Positions 52,468 through 62,037 of a stretch of DNA of 64,000 nt are shown here, in pieces. Made by a program: the position numbers and the translations under genes. The first letter of the stretch is position 1, and every line of letters starts with the position of its first letter. Origin of the DNA: Streptomyces sp. SA15 (GTDB lineage: Bacteria > Actinomycetota > Actinomycetes > Streptomycetales > Streptomycetaceae); NCBI RefSeq assembly GCF_002291145.1, contig NZ_NTGE01000084.1, forward strand, positions 67,443-131,442, written 5' to 3'. Under the pieces are notes generated by a model. That model did not search any database, was not told where the DNA came from, and saw nothing but the letters and a program-made list of their open reading frames with translations.

Positions 52468-52668
52468 ATGAAGATCGCCGTTGACGAAGTGAAGTGCTGC
52501 GGCGCTGGTCAGTGCGTGATGGTCGCACCGGAGGTGTTCGACCAGCGCGACGAGGACGGCGTCGTCATCCTGCTGGAGGCGGAGCCACCGGCGGAACTCC
52601 ACACGGCCGTACAGGAAGCGGCGAGCGTCTGCCCCGCCGCCGCGATCGAGCTCGACCGGACCGGCTGA
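52468..52668 (+). CDS. Small [3Fe-4S]-type ferredoxin
   Basis: A 66-residue ferredoxin: MKIAVDEVKCCGAGQCVMVAPEVF with Cys10 and Cys16 spaced as in P450-partner ferredoxins, and SVCPAAAIEL supplying the third ligand. The position where a second-cluster Cys would be (Ala-Gly) indicates a [3Fe-4S] cluster. It would pass electrons to the P450 encoded just upstream. Confidence 0.92.
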   Translation: MKIAVDEVKCCGAGQCVMVAPEVFDQRDEDGVVILLEAEPPAELHTAVQEAASVCPAAAIELDRTG

Positions 52669-52779
52669 GCCGACCCTCCGCACCGAGGAGAGCGCGTGGC
52701 GACGGCCGCCCCCGTCGCCAGGCGCTCAACTCGATCTCGTACCGACCATTGACGCGAGCCCAGTGCCCTGTCACTGTCC

Positions 52780-52793
52780 TGACTACGTAGTCA
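52780..52793. promoter_or_regulatory. Palindrome TGACTACGTAGTCA, likely LacI operator
   Basis: A perfect 14-bp palindrome 72 bp upstream of the LacI gene, after a TTGACG (-35-like, 52749-52754). Central CG and size suit a LacI-family operator, so autoregulation and control of the downstream sugar operon are expected. Confidence 0.55.
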
Positions 52794-52864
52794 ACCGTCG
52801 CTTCCCGAGGCCTGCTCTCGGTGCGTGGTGACTGCGTCGTCGATGTCGACACCTGGGAGAGCAC

Positions 52865-53932
52865 ATGGCGACCACCAGAGCCGAGGGGACTCCGGGCGGT
52901 TCCGGGCGCCGGCGGCGCGGGCCCGGGATGACGGAGGTCGCGCGGGCCGCCGGCGTCTCGCAGAAGACGGTCTCGCGTGTCGTCAACGGCGAACCGCACG
53001 TCAGCCCGGAGGTGCGCGACCGCGTGCTCCGGGTCATCCGCGAACTGGACTACCGTCCGAACAACGCGGCCCGCGCCCTGCTCCTGGGCCGCTACCGGCG
53101 GATCGGCGTCGTCTCGCTGGGCACCGCCCTGTATGGCCCCTCGACGCTGCTCATCGCCCTGGAACGGGCGATGCAGCGGGCGGGATACTCCTTCGCCCTG
53201 GCCGGCACCCTGGAGGGCCAGCCCGCCTCGGTCGCCGTGGAGGCGCTGCTGGAGCAGGGCGTGGACGGGATCGTGCTGTCCGAGCCGATCGACGACGGCA
53301 CGCCGCTGAGAGTCAGCGGGGATGTGCCGGTGGTCAGCCTCGGCGAGGGCGTGGAGATCACCCACGGACTGGGCGCCGTCGTCGGCGCCGACGGGGTCGC
53401 CGCCGCCCGGACGGCCACCGAGCATCTGCTCTCGCTGGGCCACCGCACCGTCTGGCACATCCCCGGCCCGCACGACTGGTGGGCCGCCCGCGACCGGACC
53501 CGCGGCTGGCGCGAGGCGCTCGCCGCCGCCGGCGCCCCCGAGCCGCCCTTGCCGGTCGAGGGCGACTGGAGTCCGGCCTCCGGATACGCGGCCGGCCGGC
53601 AACTGGCCGGGCTCTGCGACGTCACCGCCGTGTTCGCCGCCAACGACGACATGGCGCTCGGCGCACTGAGGGCGTTCGCCGAGGCGGGCCTGTCCGTCCC
53701 CGGCGACATCAGCGTCGTCGGCTACGACGACATCCCCGCCGCCGCCTACCTCTCACCGCCCCTGACCACCGTCCGACAGAACTTCACGGCCGTCGCCGAG
53801 CGAGCCGTGGACGTGCTGATCGCCCTGATCGAGGGCCGTCCCGCCCCGGCCGAACAGGCCGAGCAGGCAGCCGAGTTGACCGTACGGTCCTCCACCGGGC
53901 CGGTACGCGACCCGGTCCCACCCCCGCGCTGA
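52865..53932 (+). CDS. LacI-family regulator of the beta-galactoside operon
   Basis: A 355-residue repressor: helix-turn-helix MTEVARAAGVSQKTVSRVVNGEPHVSPEVRDRVLRVIRELDYRPNNAARALL and the sensor domain (RRIGVVSLGTALYGPSTLLIALERA ... VFAANDDMALGALRAFAEAGLSVPGDISVVGYDDIPAAAYLSPPLTTVRQ). It precedes an ABC sugar importer and GH42 enzyme on the same strand, so these are its probable targets, with a galactoside as inducer. Confidence 0.9.
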   Translation: MATTRAEGTPGGSGRRRRGPGMTEVARAAGVSQKTVSRVVNGEPHVSPEVRDRVLRVIRELDYRPNNAARALLLGRYRRIGVVSLGTALYGPSTLLIALERAMQRAGYSFALAGTLEGQPASVAVEALLEQGVDGIVLSEPIDDGTPLRVSGDVPVVSLGEGVEITHGLGAVVGADGVAAARTATEHLLSLGHRTVWHIPGPHDWWAARDRTRGWREALAAAGAPEPPLPVEGDWSPASGYAAGRQLAGLCDVTAVFAANDDMALGALRAFAEAGLSVPGDISVVGYDDIPAAAYLSPPLTTVRQNFTAVAERAVDVLIALIEGRPAPAEQAEQAAELTVRSSTGPVRDPVPPPR

Positions 53933-54092
53933 CCCCACCGAACCGAACCCCACCCACCCCTTTCGTACCGCTGAACCGTCGGCGGCACGGCCCGCGGCAC
54001 CCGCCGCAGGCCCGGTCCGCCCTGCCCGCGTGCGCCGCCCGGGACGGCCGCCGCACGCGCTCCCCGTAGCCGCACCGCGTGAGGAGTCACGT

Positions 54093-55433
54093 GTGTACAC
54101 CCCATCCCACCTCCCTCGCCGCGCCCTCCTGCGCGGCACCCTCGGCCTCGGCGTGACCGCCGCACTGGCCGCCTGCGGAGGCGAAAGCACCACCGCCCGC
54201 ACCTCCGGGGACGTGACCCTGTCCCTGTGGACCCACGACCCCGGATACGAGGCCTTCTTCCGCAAGGGCATCCCGGAGGCCGACCGGCTCACCGACTTCC
54301 GCTACCACCTGAGGATCACCCGCGCCGGCCCGGCCGACCTGGTCACCAAACTGCTCGCCCAGGCGGTCGCCGGACGCGGCACACCCGACATGGTCGGCTT
54401 CGAGATCAGCAGCTTCCCGCGCCTGCTGCGCGGCGACATCGCGCCGCGCCTGCTGCACGACCTCACCCCCGACATCGCCGCCGTCCCCGGACTCCAGGAC
54501 GACCTGCTTCCCGCCCGCCTCGCCCCCTTCGGCAAGGACGGCGCGATCTACGCCCTCGACTCCGACACCCCGATGGTCGTCTACTACTACCGCGACGACC
54601 TGTTCACGCGGTGGGACATCCCCAAGACCACCCCCACCTGGGAGGAGTTCGCCGAACTCGGCGCCCGCGTGCACAAGGACCACGGCGCCTCGCTGTGCGT
54701 CGTCTCCACCCTGGGCAGCGACCCCGCCCAGGTCGTGCAGTCCTACCAGATGCTTCTCTACCAGCGCGGCGGCGCCTTCTTCGACGCCGACGGGACGCTG
54801 ACGCTGGACTCGGCGGAGGCCGAGGAGGCGCTGCGCTTCCTGTGCGAGGGGCTGCGCACCGGTTTCGTCATCGACATCTCCGACTACTACGGGGCGGCGA
54901 TGCAGACCGCCCTGAAGACGAACAAGGTCATCGGCCTGCCCATGGCGATCTGGTACAAGAACTACGGCCTGGTCGCCAACGTGCCCGAGCAGAAGGGGAA
55001 GTGGCGGGTCCGGGCCCTTCCCCGGTTCGCGAAGGGTGGTGGCGTGACCGCCGCGCTGGGCGGCACCGGCTTCGGAGTCATCAAGGACAAGGCCAACTCC
55101 AAGGCGGCCACCGACTTCCTGCTGAACACCTGGCTCACTCACGAGGGCCAGGTCCGCCGCTTCACCGAGACCGGCTATCTGCCCACGCGCCGTTCCGTGT
55201 ACGAGGATCCCGGGCTCAACGCCACGAAGGACGACTTCTGCGGCGGTCAGCAACTCTTCCGCCTCTACCGGGCGCTGCTGCCGGACGTGCCGCCCTTCCA
55301 CCAGAGCCCCGACCAGTCGATTCTCTTCGACGTCCTGGCCGGCAACCTCCTGCGCGCCTACCGCGGCGACCTCACCCCGCGCCAGGCGCTGAAGCAGACC
55401 GCAGCCGACTACCGCGACCAGGCCGGCCGCTAG
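54093..55433 (+). CDS. ABC sugar transporter substrate-binding lipoprotein
   Basis: A 446-residue binding protein with a Tat-type lipoprotein signal (LPRRALLRGTLGLGVTAALAACGGE, lipobox LAAC). The mature part is a family-1 sugar-binding fold: VTLSLWTHDPGYEAFFRKGIPEAD, LAQAVAGRGTPDMVGFEISSFPRLLRGD, IYALDSDTPMVVYYYRDDLF, GGTGFGVIKDKANSKAATDFLLNTW. GTG 54093 follows GAGGAG. It feeds the two permeases downstream; the ATPase is not in the operon and is presumably the shared MsiK-type protein used by Streptomyces sugar importers. Confidence 0.9.
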   Translation: MYTPSHLPRRALLRGTLGLGVTAALAACGGESTTARTSGDVTLSLWTHDPGYEAFFRKGIPEADRLTDFRYHLRITRAGPADLVTKLLAQAVAGRGTPDMVGFEISSFPRLLRGDIAPRLLHDLTPDIAAVPGLQDDLLPARLAPFGKDGAIYALDSDTPMVVYYYRDDLFTRWDIPKTTPTWEEFAELGARVHKDHGASLCVVSTLGSDPAQVVQSYQMLLYQRGGAFFDADGTLTLDSAEAEEALRFLCEGLRTGFVIDISDYYGAAMQTALKTNKVIGLPMAIWYKNYGLVANVPEQKGKWRVRALPRFAKGGGVTAALGGTGFGVIKDKANSKAATDFLLNTWLTHEGQVRRFTETGYLPTRRSVYEDPGLNATKDDFCGGQQLFRLYRALLPDVPPFHQSPDQSILFDVLAGNLLRAYRGDLTPRQALKQTAADYRDQAGR

Positions 55434-55442
55434 GAGGACCCC

Positions 55443-56384
55443 ATGACCACCGCCATCGCGGGCCCGGCCCGCACAGCCGACGAGGGCACGGGCCCCGCCG
55501 ACACCGCTCACCGCGCGCGGAGGCCCTGGGCGCCGTACCTCTTCATCTCGCCCTTCTATCTCCTCTACGTCCTGTTCATGCTGGTCCCGGTCGGGGTGTC
55601 GCTCTGGCTGAGCCTGACCGAATGGGTCGGGCTCGGCACCCCGCACTGGGTGGGCCTGCGCAACTACCGCCTCCTGCTGACCGACATCAGCTTCCACCGG
55701 GCTCTCGGCAACACCGCCGTCTTCGCGCTCGTCGCGGTCTGTGTCGTCGTCCCGCTGGCCCTGCTGATCGCCCAGGCCCTCAACACCCGCGGCCTGCGCG
55801 CCCGCGACCTGTGGCGCACCGCCTACTTCGTGCCGATCGTCGTCTCCCCGATCCTCGTCGCGCTCATCTTCGGCCTGCTCTTCGACCGGCAGTTCGGCCT
55901 CATCAACTCGGTGCTGCGGGCCCTGTTCGGCACCGGCGGCGTCGACTGGCTCGGCGACCCCAGCCTGGCCAAGGTGAGCATCGCCCTGGTGATGCTGTGG
56001 CGCTGGACCGGCTACCTCACCGTCTTCTTCCTCGCCGGACTCCAGAACGTGCCGAGGGAGCTGTACGAGGCCGCCGCGATCGACGGCGCCGGACGCCTGC
56101 GCGTCTTCACCACCGTCACCCTCCCGGCGCTGAAGCCGGTGACGGCGTTCGTCGTCGTCACGTCCTTCATCGGCGCGGCCCAGATCTTCGAGGAGCCCTA
56201 CCTGCTGACCGGCGGCGGACCGGCCGAGTCCACCCTCTCGGTGACCATGTTCATCTACCGGGCCGCCTTCCAGCGCCAGCAGTTCGGGTACGCGGCCGCC
56301 GCGGCCGTGGTGTTGTTCGTCCTCGTCTTCGGTCTCAGCCAGCTCTTCAACCGTCTCCTCGGCATCGGGAGGGCCACCTCATGA
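55443..56384 (+). CDS. ABC sugar transporter permease 1 (MalF-type)
   Basis: A 313-residue inner-membrane permease with six helices (PYLFISPFYLLYVLFMLVPVGVSLWLSL ...) and the EAA loop LYEAAAIDGAGRLRVFTTVTLPALKPVT that docks the ATPase. It follows the binding-protein gene after 9 bp with GGAGG in the gap, and overlaps the next permease by four bases. Confidence 0.93.
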   Translation: MTTAIAGPARTADEGTGPADTAHRARRPWAPYLFISPFYLLYVLFMLVPVGVSLWLSLTEWVGLGTPHWVGLRNYRLLLTDISFHRALGNTAVFALVAVCVVVPLALLIAQALNTRGLRARDLWRTAYFVPIVVSPILVALIFGLLFDRQFGLINSVLRALFGTGGVDWLGDPSLAKVSIALVMLWRWTGYLTVFFLAGLQNVPRELYEAAAIDGAGRLRVFTTVTLPALKPVTAFVVVTSFIGAAQIFEEPYLLTGGGPAESTLSVTMFIYRAAFQRQQFGYAAAAAVVLFVLVFGLSQLFNRLLGIGRATS

Positions 56385-57199
56385 CGCGTACACGTGTGCC
56401 TCTCTACGGCGTACTGGTCCTGCTGCTCCTGGCCTTCCTCGCCCCGCTGCTGTGGGCGCTGAGCGGCTCGTTGAAGCCGCGCGGCGACATCTTCACCTAC
56501 CCGCCGCAGCCGATCCCCGACCCGTTCACCCTCGACAACTACCAGCGCCTGTTCTCCGGGCAGCCGTTCTGGCGCTGGTTCCTGATGAGCACGGTGGTCG
56601 CCCTCGTCGCCACCACCGTGTCCGTCTTCGTCTGCGCGCTGGCCGGCTACGGCTTCGCCAAGTTCCGCTTCGCCGGCAAACGGCTGCTGTTCGGCGTGAT
56701 GTTCAGCTCGCTGTCCATCCCGTTCGCGGTGATCCTCGTGCCGCTGTTCGTGATCCTGGTCAAGACCGGCCTGGGCAGCCCGTGGTTCGCGCTGATCGTG
56801 CCCTGGGTGGCGCCCGCGTTCGGGATCTTCATGATGCAGCAGTACATCGTGCAGTCCGTCCCGGACTCCGTGCTGGAGGCCGCCCGCATCGACGGGGCGA
56901 GCGAGTTCGGCATCTTCCGGACCATCGTGCTGCCCCTGCTGCGGCCCTCGCTGGGCGCGCTCGCCGTGTGGCAGTTCCTGCAGAGCTACAACAGCTTCCT
57001 GTGGCCGCTGGTGCTGGTCTCCGACAGCTCCCAGTACACCCTTCCGCTCGGCCTGCAGACCCTGTTCGTGTCGGAACAGCGGCAGTACGACCTCGTGCTC
57101 GCCGGAGCCGTCATCGCCGTCGTCCCCGCCGTCGCCCTGTTCGTCCTGCTGCGCAAGCAGCTCCTCGAAGGCCTGTCCACGGGTGCGGTCAAGGGCTGA
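56381..57199 (+). CDS. ABC sugar transporter permease 2 (MalG-type)
   Basis: A 272-residue permease with six helices and the EAA loop LEAARIDGASEFGIFRTIVLPLLRPSLGALAVW. Opening VPLYGVLVLLLLAFLAPLLWALSGSLKP is typical MalG. ATGA overlap with permease 1. Confidence 0.93.
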   Translation: MTRTRVPLYGVLVLLLLAFLAPLLWALSGSLKPRGDIFTYPPQPIPDPFTLDNYQRLFSGQPFWRWFLMSTVVALVATTVSVFVCALAGYGFAKFRFAGKRLLFGVMFSSLSIPFAVILVPLFVILVKTGLGSPWFALIVPWVAPAFGIFMMQQYIVQSVPDSVLEAARIDGASEFGIFRTIVLPLLRPSLGALAVWQFLQSYNSFLWPLVLVSDSSQYTLPLGLQTLFVSEQRQYDLVLAGAVIAVVPAVALFVLLRKQLLEGLSTGAVKG

Positions 57200-57228
57200 C
57201 GATCACACAACCACCGTAGAGGAGAAGG

Positions 57229-59289
57229 ATGTTCCAGCTTCCTCGCCGAGTCCTGTTCGGCGCCGCCTACTACCACGAGTACCAGCCGTACGACCGCCTG
57301 AAGGACGACCTCGACCAGATGGCCGAGGCCCGCTTCACCGTCATCCGGGTCGGCGAGTCGGTGTGGTCGACCTGGGAGCCTACGAGCGGCCGCTTCGACC
57401 TCGACTGGCTGCAGCCGGTCCTGGACGGGGCGCACGAGCGGGGCATCTCGGTGATCCTCGGCACACCGACGTACGCGGTGCCGCCGTGGCTGTCCCGGCA
57501 GTACCCGGAGATCGCGGGGGAGGGGCGCACCGGTGAGCGCATCGGCTGGGGCGCCCGGCAGGAGGTCGACATCACCCACCCCGCGTTCCGCTTCCACGCC
57601 GAGCGGATCATCCGGAAGATCGTCGCCCGGTACGCCGACCACCCCGCCGTGATCGGCTACCAGGTCGACAACGAGCCGGGCCTCCACCTCCTCCACAACC
57701 ACGGCGTGTTCCAGCGCTTCACCGACGAACTGCGCGCGCGGTACGGGGACGTGGAGACCCTCAACCGCGAATGGGGCCTGGTCTACTGGTCGCACCGCCT
57801 GTCCACCTGGGCCGACCTGTGGACCCCGGACGGCAACGTACAGCCGCAGTACGACCTGGCCTGGCGGCGCTTCCAGGCGAAGCTGGTCACCGAGTTCATC
57901 GCCTGGCAGGCGGACATCGTGCGCGAGTACGCCCGCCCCGGCCAGTTCGTCACCACCTGCATCTCCTACGACCGCCCGGGCGTCGAGGACGACAAGCTGA
58001 CCGAGCGGCTCGACGTCACGGCGGGCAACCCGTACTACACGATGCAGAACGCCCTGGAACTGCCCGACCGGGGTGGGTCCGGCCAGGACTGGACGACCAA
58101 CGGCACCTGGGCGCTGTACCGCAGCGCCGACCGCATGTACTCCTCCCGCCAGGAACCCTTCCTCGTGACGGAGACCAACGCGCAGGCCATCAGCTACCCG
58201 TGGAACAACCGCCCGGCCTACGACGGCCAGTGGCGCCAGGCCGCCTGGGCGCTGATCTCCCGGGGCGCCTCGATGATCGAGTACTGGCACTGGCACACCC
58301 TGCACTTCGGCGCGGAGACCTACTGGGGCGGCATCCTCCCGCACAACGGCCGCCCGGGCCGCGTGTACCGCGAACTCGCGGCGCTGGGGCAGGAGTTGGA
58401 GAAGGCAGGCGACCTGGTGGCGTCCCTGACCCCCGACGCCGACGTCGCCTTCCTCTACGACGGCCCCAGCAAGTGGGCGCTCCAGGCCCAGCCGCCACTG
58501 GCCACCGCCGACGGAGGCGCGGACGGGCGCTCGTACGAGAGGATCTTCGACGCCTTCTACCGGGGCGCATTCGACGCCGGCCGCCAGGCGCGCATCCTCC
58601 ACCCCGGCCGGCTGCCGGACAGCGGCCTGCCGCCCGTGCTGGTCGTCCCCGGCTTCTACGCGGCCGACGACGAGACCCTCGACCGGCTGAGGACCTACGC
58701 CGAGGCGGGCGGCCACCTGGTGCTGGGCCCGCGTACGGCGTACGGCGACACCGAGGCCAGGGCCCGCACCGACGCGCAGCCCGCGCGTCTGGCCGAGGCG
58801 GCCGGCGTGACGTACGACGAGTTCAGCAACCTGAGCGGGCCGCTGACCGTGACCGGTACGGCCGCCCTGCCGCTCCCGCCCGAGGCCCGTGCCCTGCACT
58901 GGGTCGACGGCCTCCAGCCGCAAGGCGCCGAGGAGCTGGCGGCGTACCAGCACCCGCACTTCGGCCGCTGGCCCGCCGCCACCACGCACCGGCACGGCGC
59001 CGGACGGATCACCTACGTCGGCACCGTCCCCGATCCCGCCTTCGCCCGCGCCCTTCTGGAGTGGGCCACCCCGGCCGACGCCTGGCGCCCGACCCACCCG
59101 AGCGTCACCGCTACCGCGGCCACCGCCCGGGACGGCCGCCGCGTCCGGTTCCTGCACAACTGGTCCTGGGAGCCGGTGACGGTGCCCGTTCCGGCGGCCG
59201 TACGGGACGTGCTGTCGGATGCCACGTACGCCGACGAGGTTCCCCTGGGTGCCTGGGACGTCAAGGTCCTCGCGGAGGAACGGTCCTAG
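57229..59289 (+). CDS. GH42 beta-galactosidase
   Basis: A 686-residue cytoplasmic glycosidase. N-terminal TIM barrel with acid/base Glu149 in YQVDNEPGLH and nucleophile Glu315 in LVTETNAQA; VLFGAAYYHEYQPYDRLKDDLDQMAEARFTVIRVGESVWSTWEP is a GH42 signature. A trimerisation domain (about 390-590) and a small C-terminal beta domain (RVRFLHNWSWEPVTVPVPAAV) follow. It would hydrolyse galactosides brought in by the upstream importer, possibly galacto-oligosaccharides from plant cell walls. 29 bp after the permease; GGAG before ATG. Confidence 0.94.
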   Translation: MFQLPRRVLFGAAYYHEYQPYDRLKDDLDQMAEARFTVIRVGESVWSTWEPTSGRFDLDWLQPVLDGAHERGISVILGTPTYAVPPWLSRQYPEIAGEGRTGERIGWGARQEVDITHPAFRFHAERIIRKIVARYADHPAVIGYQVDNEPGLHLLHNHGVFQRFTDELRARYGDVETLNREWGLVYWSHRLSTWADLWTPDGNVQPQYDLAWRRFQAKLVTEFIAWQADIVREYARPGQFVTTCISYDRPGVEDDKLTERLDVTAGNPYYTMQNALELPDRGGSGQDWTTNGTWALYRSADRMYSSRQEPFLVTETNAQAISYPWNNRPAYDGQWRQAAWALISRGASMIEYWHWHTLHFGAETYWGGILPHNGRPGRVYRELAALGQELEKAGDLVASLTPDADVAFLYDGPSKWALQAQPPLATADGGADGRSYERIFDAFYRGAFDAGRQARILHPGRLPDSGLPPVLVVPGFYAADDETLDRLRTYAEAGGHLVLGPRTAYGDTEARARTDAQPARLAEAAGVTYDEFSNLSGPLTVTGTAALPLPPEARALHWVDGLQPQGAEELAAYQHPHFGRWPAATTHRHGAGRITYVGTVPDPAFARALLEWATPADAWRPTHPSVTATAATARDGRRVRFLHNWSWEPVTVPVPAAVRDVLSDATYADEVPLGAWDVKVLAEERS

Positions 59290-59405
59290 CCGACGAGCGT
59301 CTGGGTGCCGAGGACGGCGAGCAGTTCCAGTCGCTCGGCATCCTCGGTGCCGGGTCCGGCCCCCTGGCATCCCCGACCATGACAGAAGAGGGTGGTGGGC
59401 AGCGG

Positions 59406-60614
59406 TCAGATCACCACGGCGGCGCGCAGCGCCTCGATGTCGTCGTCGCTGCGGCCGAGTTCCGCGAGGATCGCCTCGGTGTGCTCGCCGACCGCCGGTA
59501 CGGGGTCCATCCGGGCGGACAGCCCCGCGAGCTCGGCCGGCGGAAGCAGCGCCTCGACCATGGCGCCGCCGGGCACGCCCACCTCGCGCCAGCGGTCGCG
59601 GGCGGCCAGGACCGGATGGTCGAGGAACGCGGCGATGTCGTTCACGCCCGCGCACGCGATGCCGATGCCCTCCAGGTCCTCGAGGATCTCCTCGGCGTCG
59701 GCGTGGGCGACACGTTCGGCGACGACGGCATTGAGTTCCTCGCGGTGGGCGACGCGGTCGGAACCGGTGGCGAAGCGCGGGTCGTCGGCCAGTTCCGGGC
59801 GGCCGAGGAAGCGGGTGCACAGGGCGACCCACTCGCGCTCGTTCTGGATGGAGAACAGCACGTCCTTGCCGTCCGCGGCCGTGTAGGCGCCGTACGGCGC
59901 GATGGTCGCGTGCTGGGTGCCCAGGCGCGCGGGCTGGGTGCCGCCGTACCGCGTGTAGTAGGCGGGCTGGCCCATCCACTCCGCCAGCGCCTCGAACAGG
60001 GACACTTCCACCGGGTGCGACATGCCGGTGGTGGCCCGCGTGTACAGGGCCGTGAGGACACCGCTGTAGGCGTACATCCCCGCGGCGATGTCGGCGACGG
60101 AGATCCCGACCCGGGCCGACTCCTCGGCGGTTCCGGTCAGCGACACCAGGCCGGTCTGGCACTGCACCAGCAGGTCGTACGACTTGCGGTCGGCCCACGG
60201 GCCGGACGTGCCGTATCCGGAGATCGTGCACGGAATCAGCCGCGGGTACCGCTCGGCGAGGACGTCGACGCCGAGGCCGAGCCGGTCCGCCGCTCCCGGC
60301 GCGAGGTTCTGGACGAACACGTCGGCGCCGCCCAGGAGTTGGTGCAGGATCTCGCGGCCCCGCGGGTCCTTGAGGTCCAGCGTGAGGGACTCCTTGGACC
60401 GGTTGAGCCAGACGAAATAGCTGGAGTGGCCGTGGACGGTCGTGTCGTAACGGCGTGCGAAGTCCCCGTCGCCCGGCCGCTCCACCTTGATCACCCGGGC
60501 GCCGAGGTCGGCGAGCTGTCGGGTGGCGTAGGGAGCGGCCACGGCCTGCTCCAGGCTGACCACCGTGATCCCAGACAGGGGCAGCTGGAGCTGCGGAGCG
60601 CTCATGCGGCCCAT
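59406..60614 (-). CDS. CaiB/BaiF-family CoA transferase
   Basis: A 402-residue family-III CoA transferase: LSGITVVSLEQAVAAPYATRQLADLGARVIKVERPGDGDFAR, NRSKESLTLDLKDPRGREILHQLL, and the catalytic Asp in VGISVADIAAGMYAYSGVLTALY. It moves CoA between carboxylic acids (formyl/oxalyl-, carnitine- or succinyl-type); the acid cannot be told. ATG 60605 is a possible shorter start. No partner dehydrogenase or racemase nearby. Convergent with the beta-galactosidase gene; the 116-bp gap carries a short minus-strand frame (AERLELLAVLGTQTLVG, stop) that may be a gene remnant. Confidence 0.92.
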   Translation of the reverse strand: MGRMSAPQLQLPLSGITVVSLEQAVAAPYATRQLADLGARVIKVERPGDGDFARRYDTTVHGHSSYFVWLNRSKESLTLDLKDPRGREILHQLLGGADVFVQNLAPGAADRLGLGVDVLAERYPRLIPCTISGYGTSGPWADRKSYDLLVQCQTGLVSLTGTAEESARVGISVADIAAGMYAYSGVLTALYTRATTGMSHPVEVSLFEALAEWMGQPAYYTRYGGTQPARLGTQHATIAPYGAYTAADGKDVLFSIQNEREWVALCTRFLGRPELADDPRFATGSDRVAHREELNAVVAERVAHADAEEILEDLEGIGIACAGVNDIAAFLDHPVLAARDRWREVGVPGGAMVEALLPPAELAGLSARMDPVPAVGEHTEAILAELGRSDDDIEALRAAVVI

Positions 60615-60719
60615 TTGTACGGCCGGATCCGCGAGGCTGTCAACGCCGACCCTGGGCCTCTCACCTGTGCTTTCCGCGGCCCAGGGCTTCGAAGGCCGCT
60701 TCGGCCGTGCACGTGCGGG

Positions 60720-61961
60720 TCAGCGCTGTACGGCGGCCGGCACGCTTGCGGACGCATCGCAAGCATCGGGCGCCTCGGCCGTCCCGGACTTCGCCACCAC
60801 CCGCCCGGCGGCCGACCGCCGGCGGCGGTCGAGGGACGCCGCGAGAAAGGACAGCAGCAGCGCGGTGCCGGCGAGGAGCGCGCCTACCCAGTTGGGAGAC
60901 GTGTAGCCGAGGTCGGCGGCGATGACGAGGCCGCCGAGCCAGGAGGCCAGCGCGTTGCCGAGGTTGAAGGCGCCGATGTTCGCGGCTGAGGCCAGCGTGG
61001 GGGCCGCCGAGGCCTGGTCGAGCACCCACTTCTGCAGCGGCGGCACGGTCGCGAAGCCCAGTGCGCCGATCAGCGTGAGGGTGATCGCGGCGAGCACCTT
61101 GTCGTGGGCGGTGGCCGTGAACAGCAGCAGGGCCAGGGACAGCGCTGCCAGGGCGGTCAAGAGCATGGGCATCAGGGCGCGGTCGGCGAACCGGCCGCCC
61201 ACCAGGTTGCCCAGGAACATGCCGGCGCCGAAAAGGACCAGCAGCCAGGTGACCGCCCCGGTGGAGTAACCGGCGACCTCGGTCATCATCGGCGTGATGT
61301 AGGTGATCGCGGCGAACACACCGCCGTAACCGAGCACCGTCATCGCCATCGCGAGCCAGACCTGGACGTTGCGGAAGGCGGCGAACTCGGCGCGGACGTC
61401 CGCGGCCTCGGGCCGGCCCGCCTCGGGCACGAGCCCGGCCACGCCGAGGAGTCCGACGATGCCGAGCGCGGCGACGAGGGTGAAGGTGACGCGCCAGCCC
61501 GCGGCCTGGCCGATGTAGGTGCCCAGCGGGACACCGACGACGTTGGCGACGGTCAGACCCATGAACATCAGCGAGATGGCAGAGGCCTTCTTCTGCGGGG
61601 CGACCAGGTCGGCGGCGACCACGGAGCCGATGCCGAAGAACGCGCCGTGGGCGAGCGAGGCGACGACGCGGCCGACGAGCATCACGCCGAACGACGGGGC
61701 GAACGCGGACACCGTGTTGCCGAGGACGAACAGGCCCATGAGGAACATGAGCATCTTCTTGCGGGAGACCTTGGTGCCCAGGACGGTCAGCAGGGGCGCG
61801 CCGAGGACGACGCCGAGGGCATAGCCGGAGACGAGCCAGCCGGCGGTGGGGATGGACACGCCGAAGTCGTCGGCGACCTCGGGCAGAACGCCCATGATCA
61901 CGAATTCGGTGGTGCCGATCCCGAAGGCCCCGATGGCGAGGGCCAGGAGCGCGAGGGGCAT
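60720..61961 (-). CDS. MFS exporter (DHA1/AraJ-like)
   Basis: A 413-residue, 12-helix major-facilitator protein. LLALAIGAFGIGTTEFVIMGVLPEVADDFGVSIPTAGWLVSGYALGVVLGAPLLTVLG and the loop GTKVSRKKMLMFLMGLFVLGNTVSAFAPSF with GRVVASLAHGAFFG are typical of AraJ/Cmr-like proton-coupled exporters of sugars or drugs. The MarR regulator at 62.5 kb is a plausible controller; between them lies a truncated dehydrogenase. Substrate unknown. Confidence 0.92.
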   Translation of the reverse strand: MPLALLALAIGAFGIGTTEFVIMGVLPEVADDFGVSIPTAGWLVSGYALGVVLGAPLLTVLGTKVSRKKMLMFLMGLFVLGNTVSAFAPSFGVMLVGRVVASLAHGAFFGIGSVVAADLVAPQKKASAISLMFMGLTVANVVGVPLGTYIGQAAGWRVTFTLVAALGIVGLLGVAGLVPEAGRPEAADVRAEFAAFRNVQVWLAMAMTVLGYGGVFAAITYITPMMTEVAGYSTGAVTWLLVLFGAGMFLGNLVGGRFADRALMPMLLTALAALSLALLLFTATAHDKVLAAITLTLIGALGFATVPPLQKWVLDQASAAPTLASAANIGAFNLGNALASWLGGLVIAADLGYTSPNWVGALLAGTALLLSFLAASLDRRRRSAAGRVVAKSGTAEAPDACDASASVPAAVQR

Positions 61962-62037
61962 GGTGGGTGCCTTCCATGCGGTTGCGTGCGATGTTTACGA
62001 GCGGAGACAATAATTGCGCACGCGGGTTAATGCAAAC

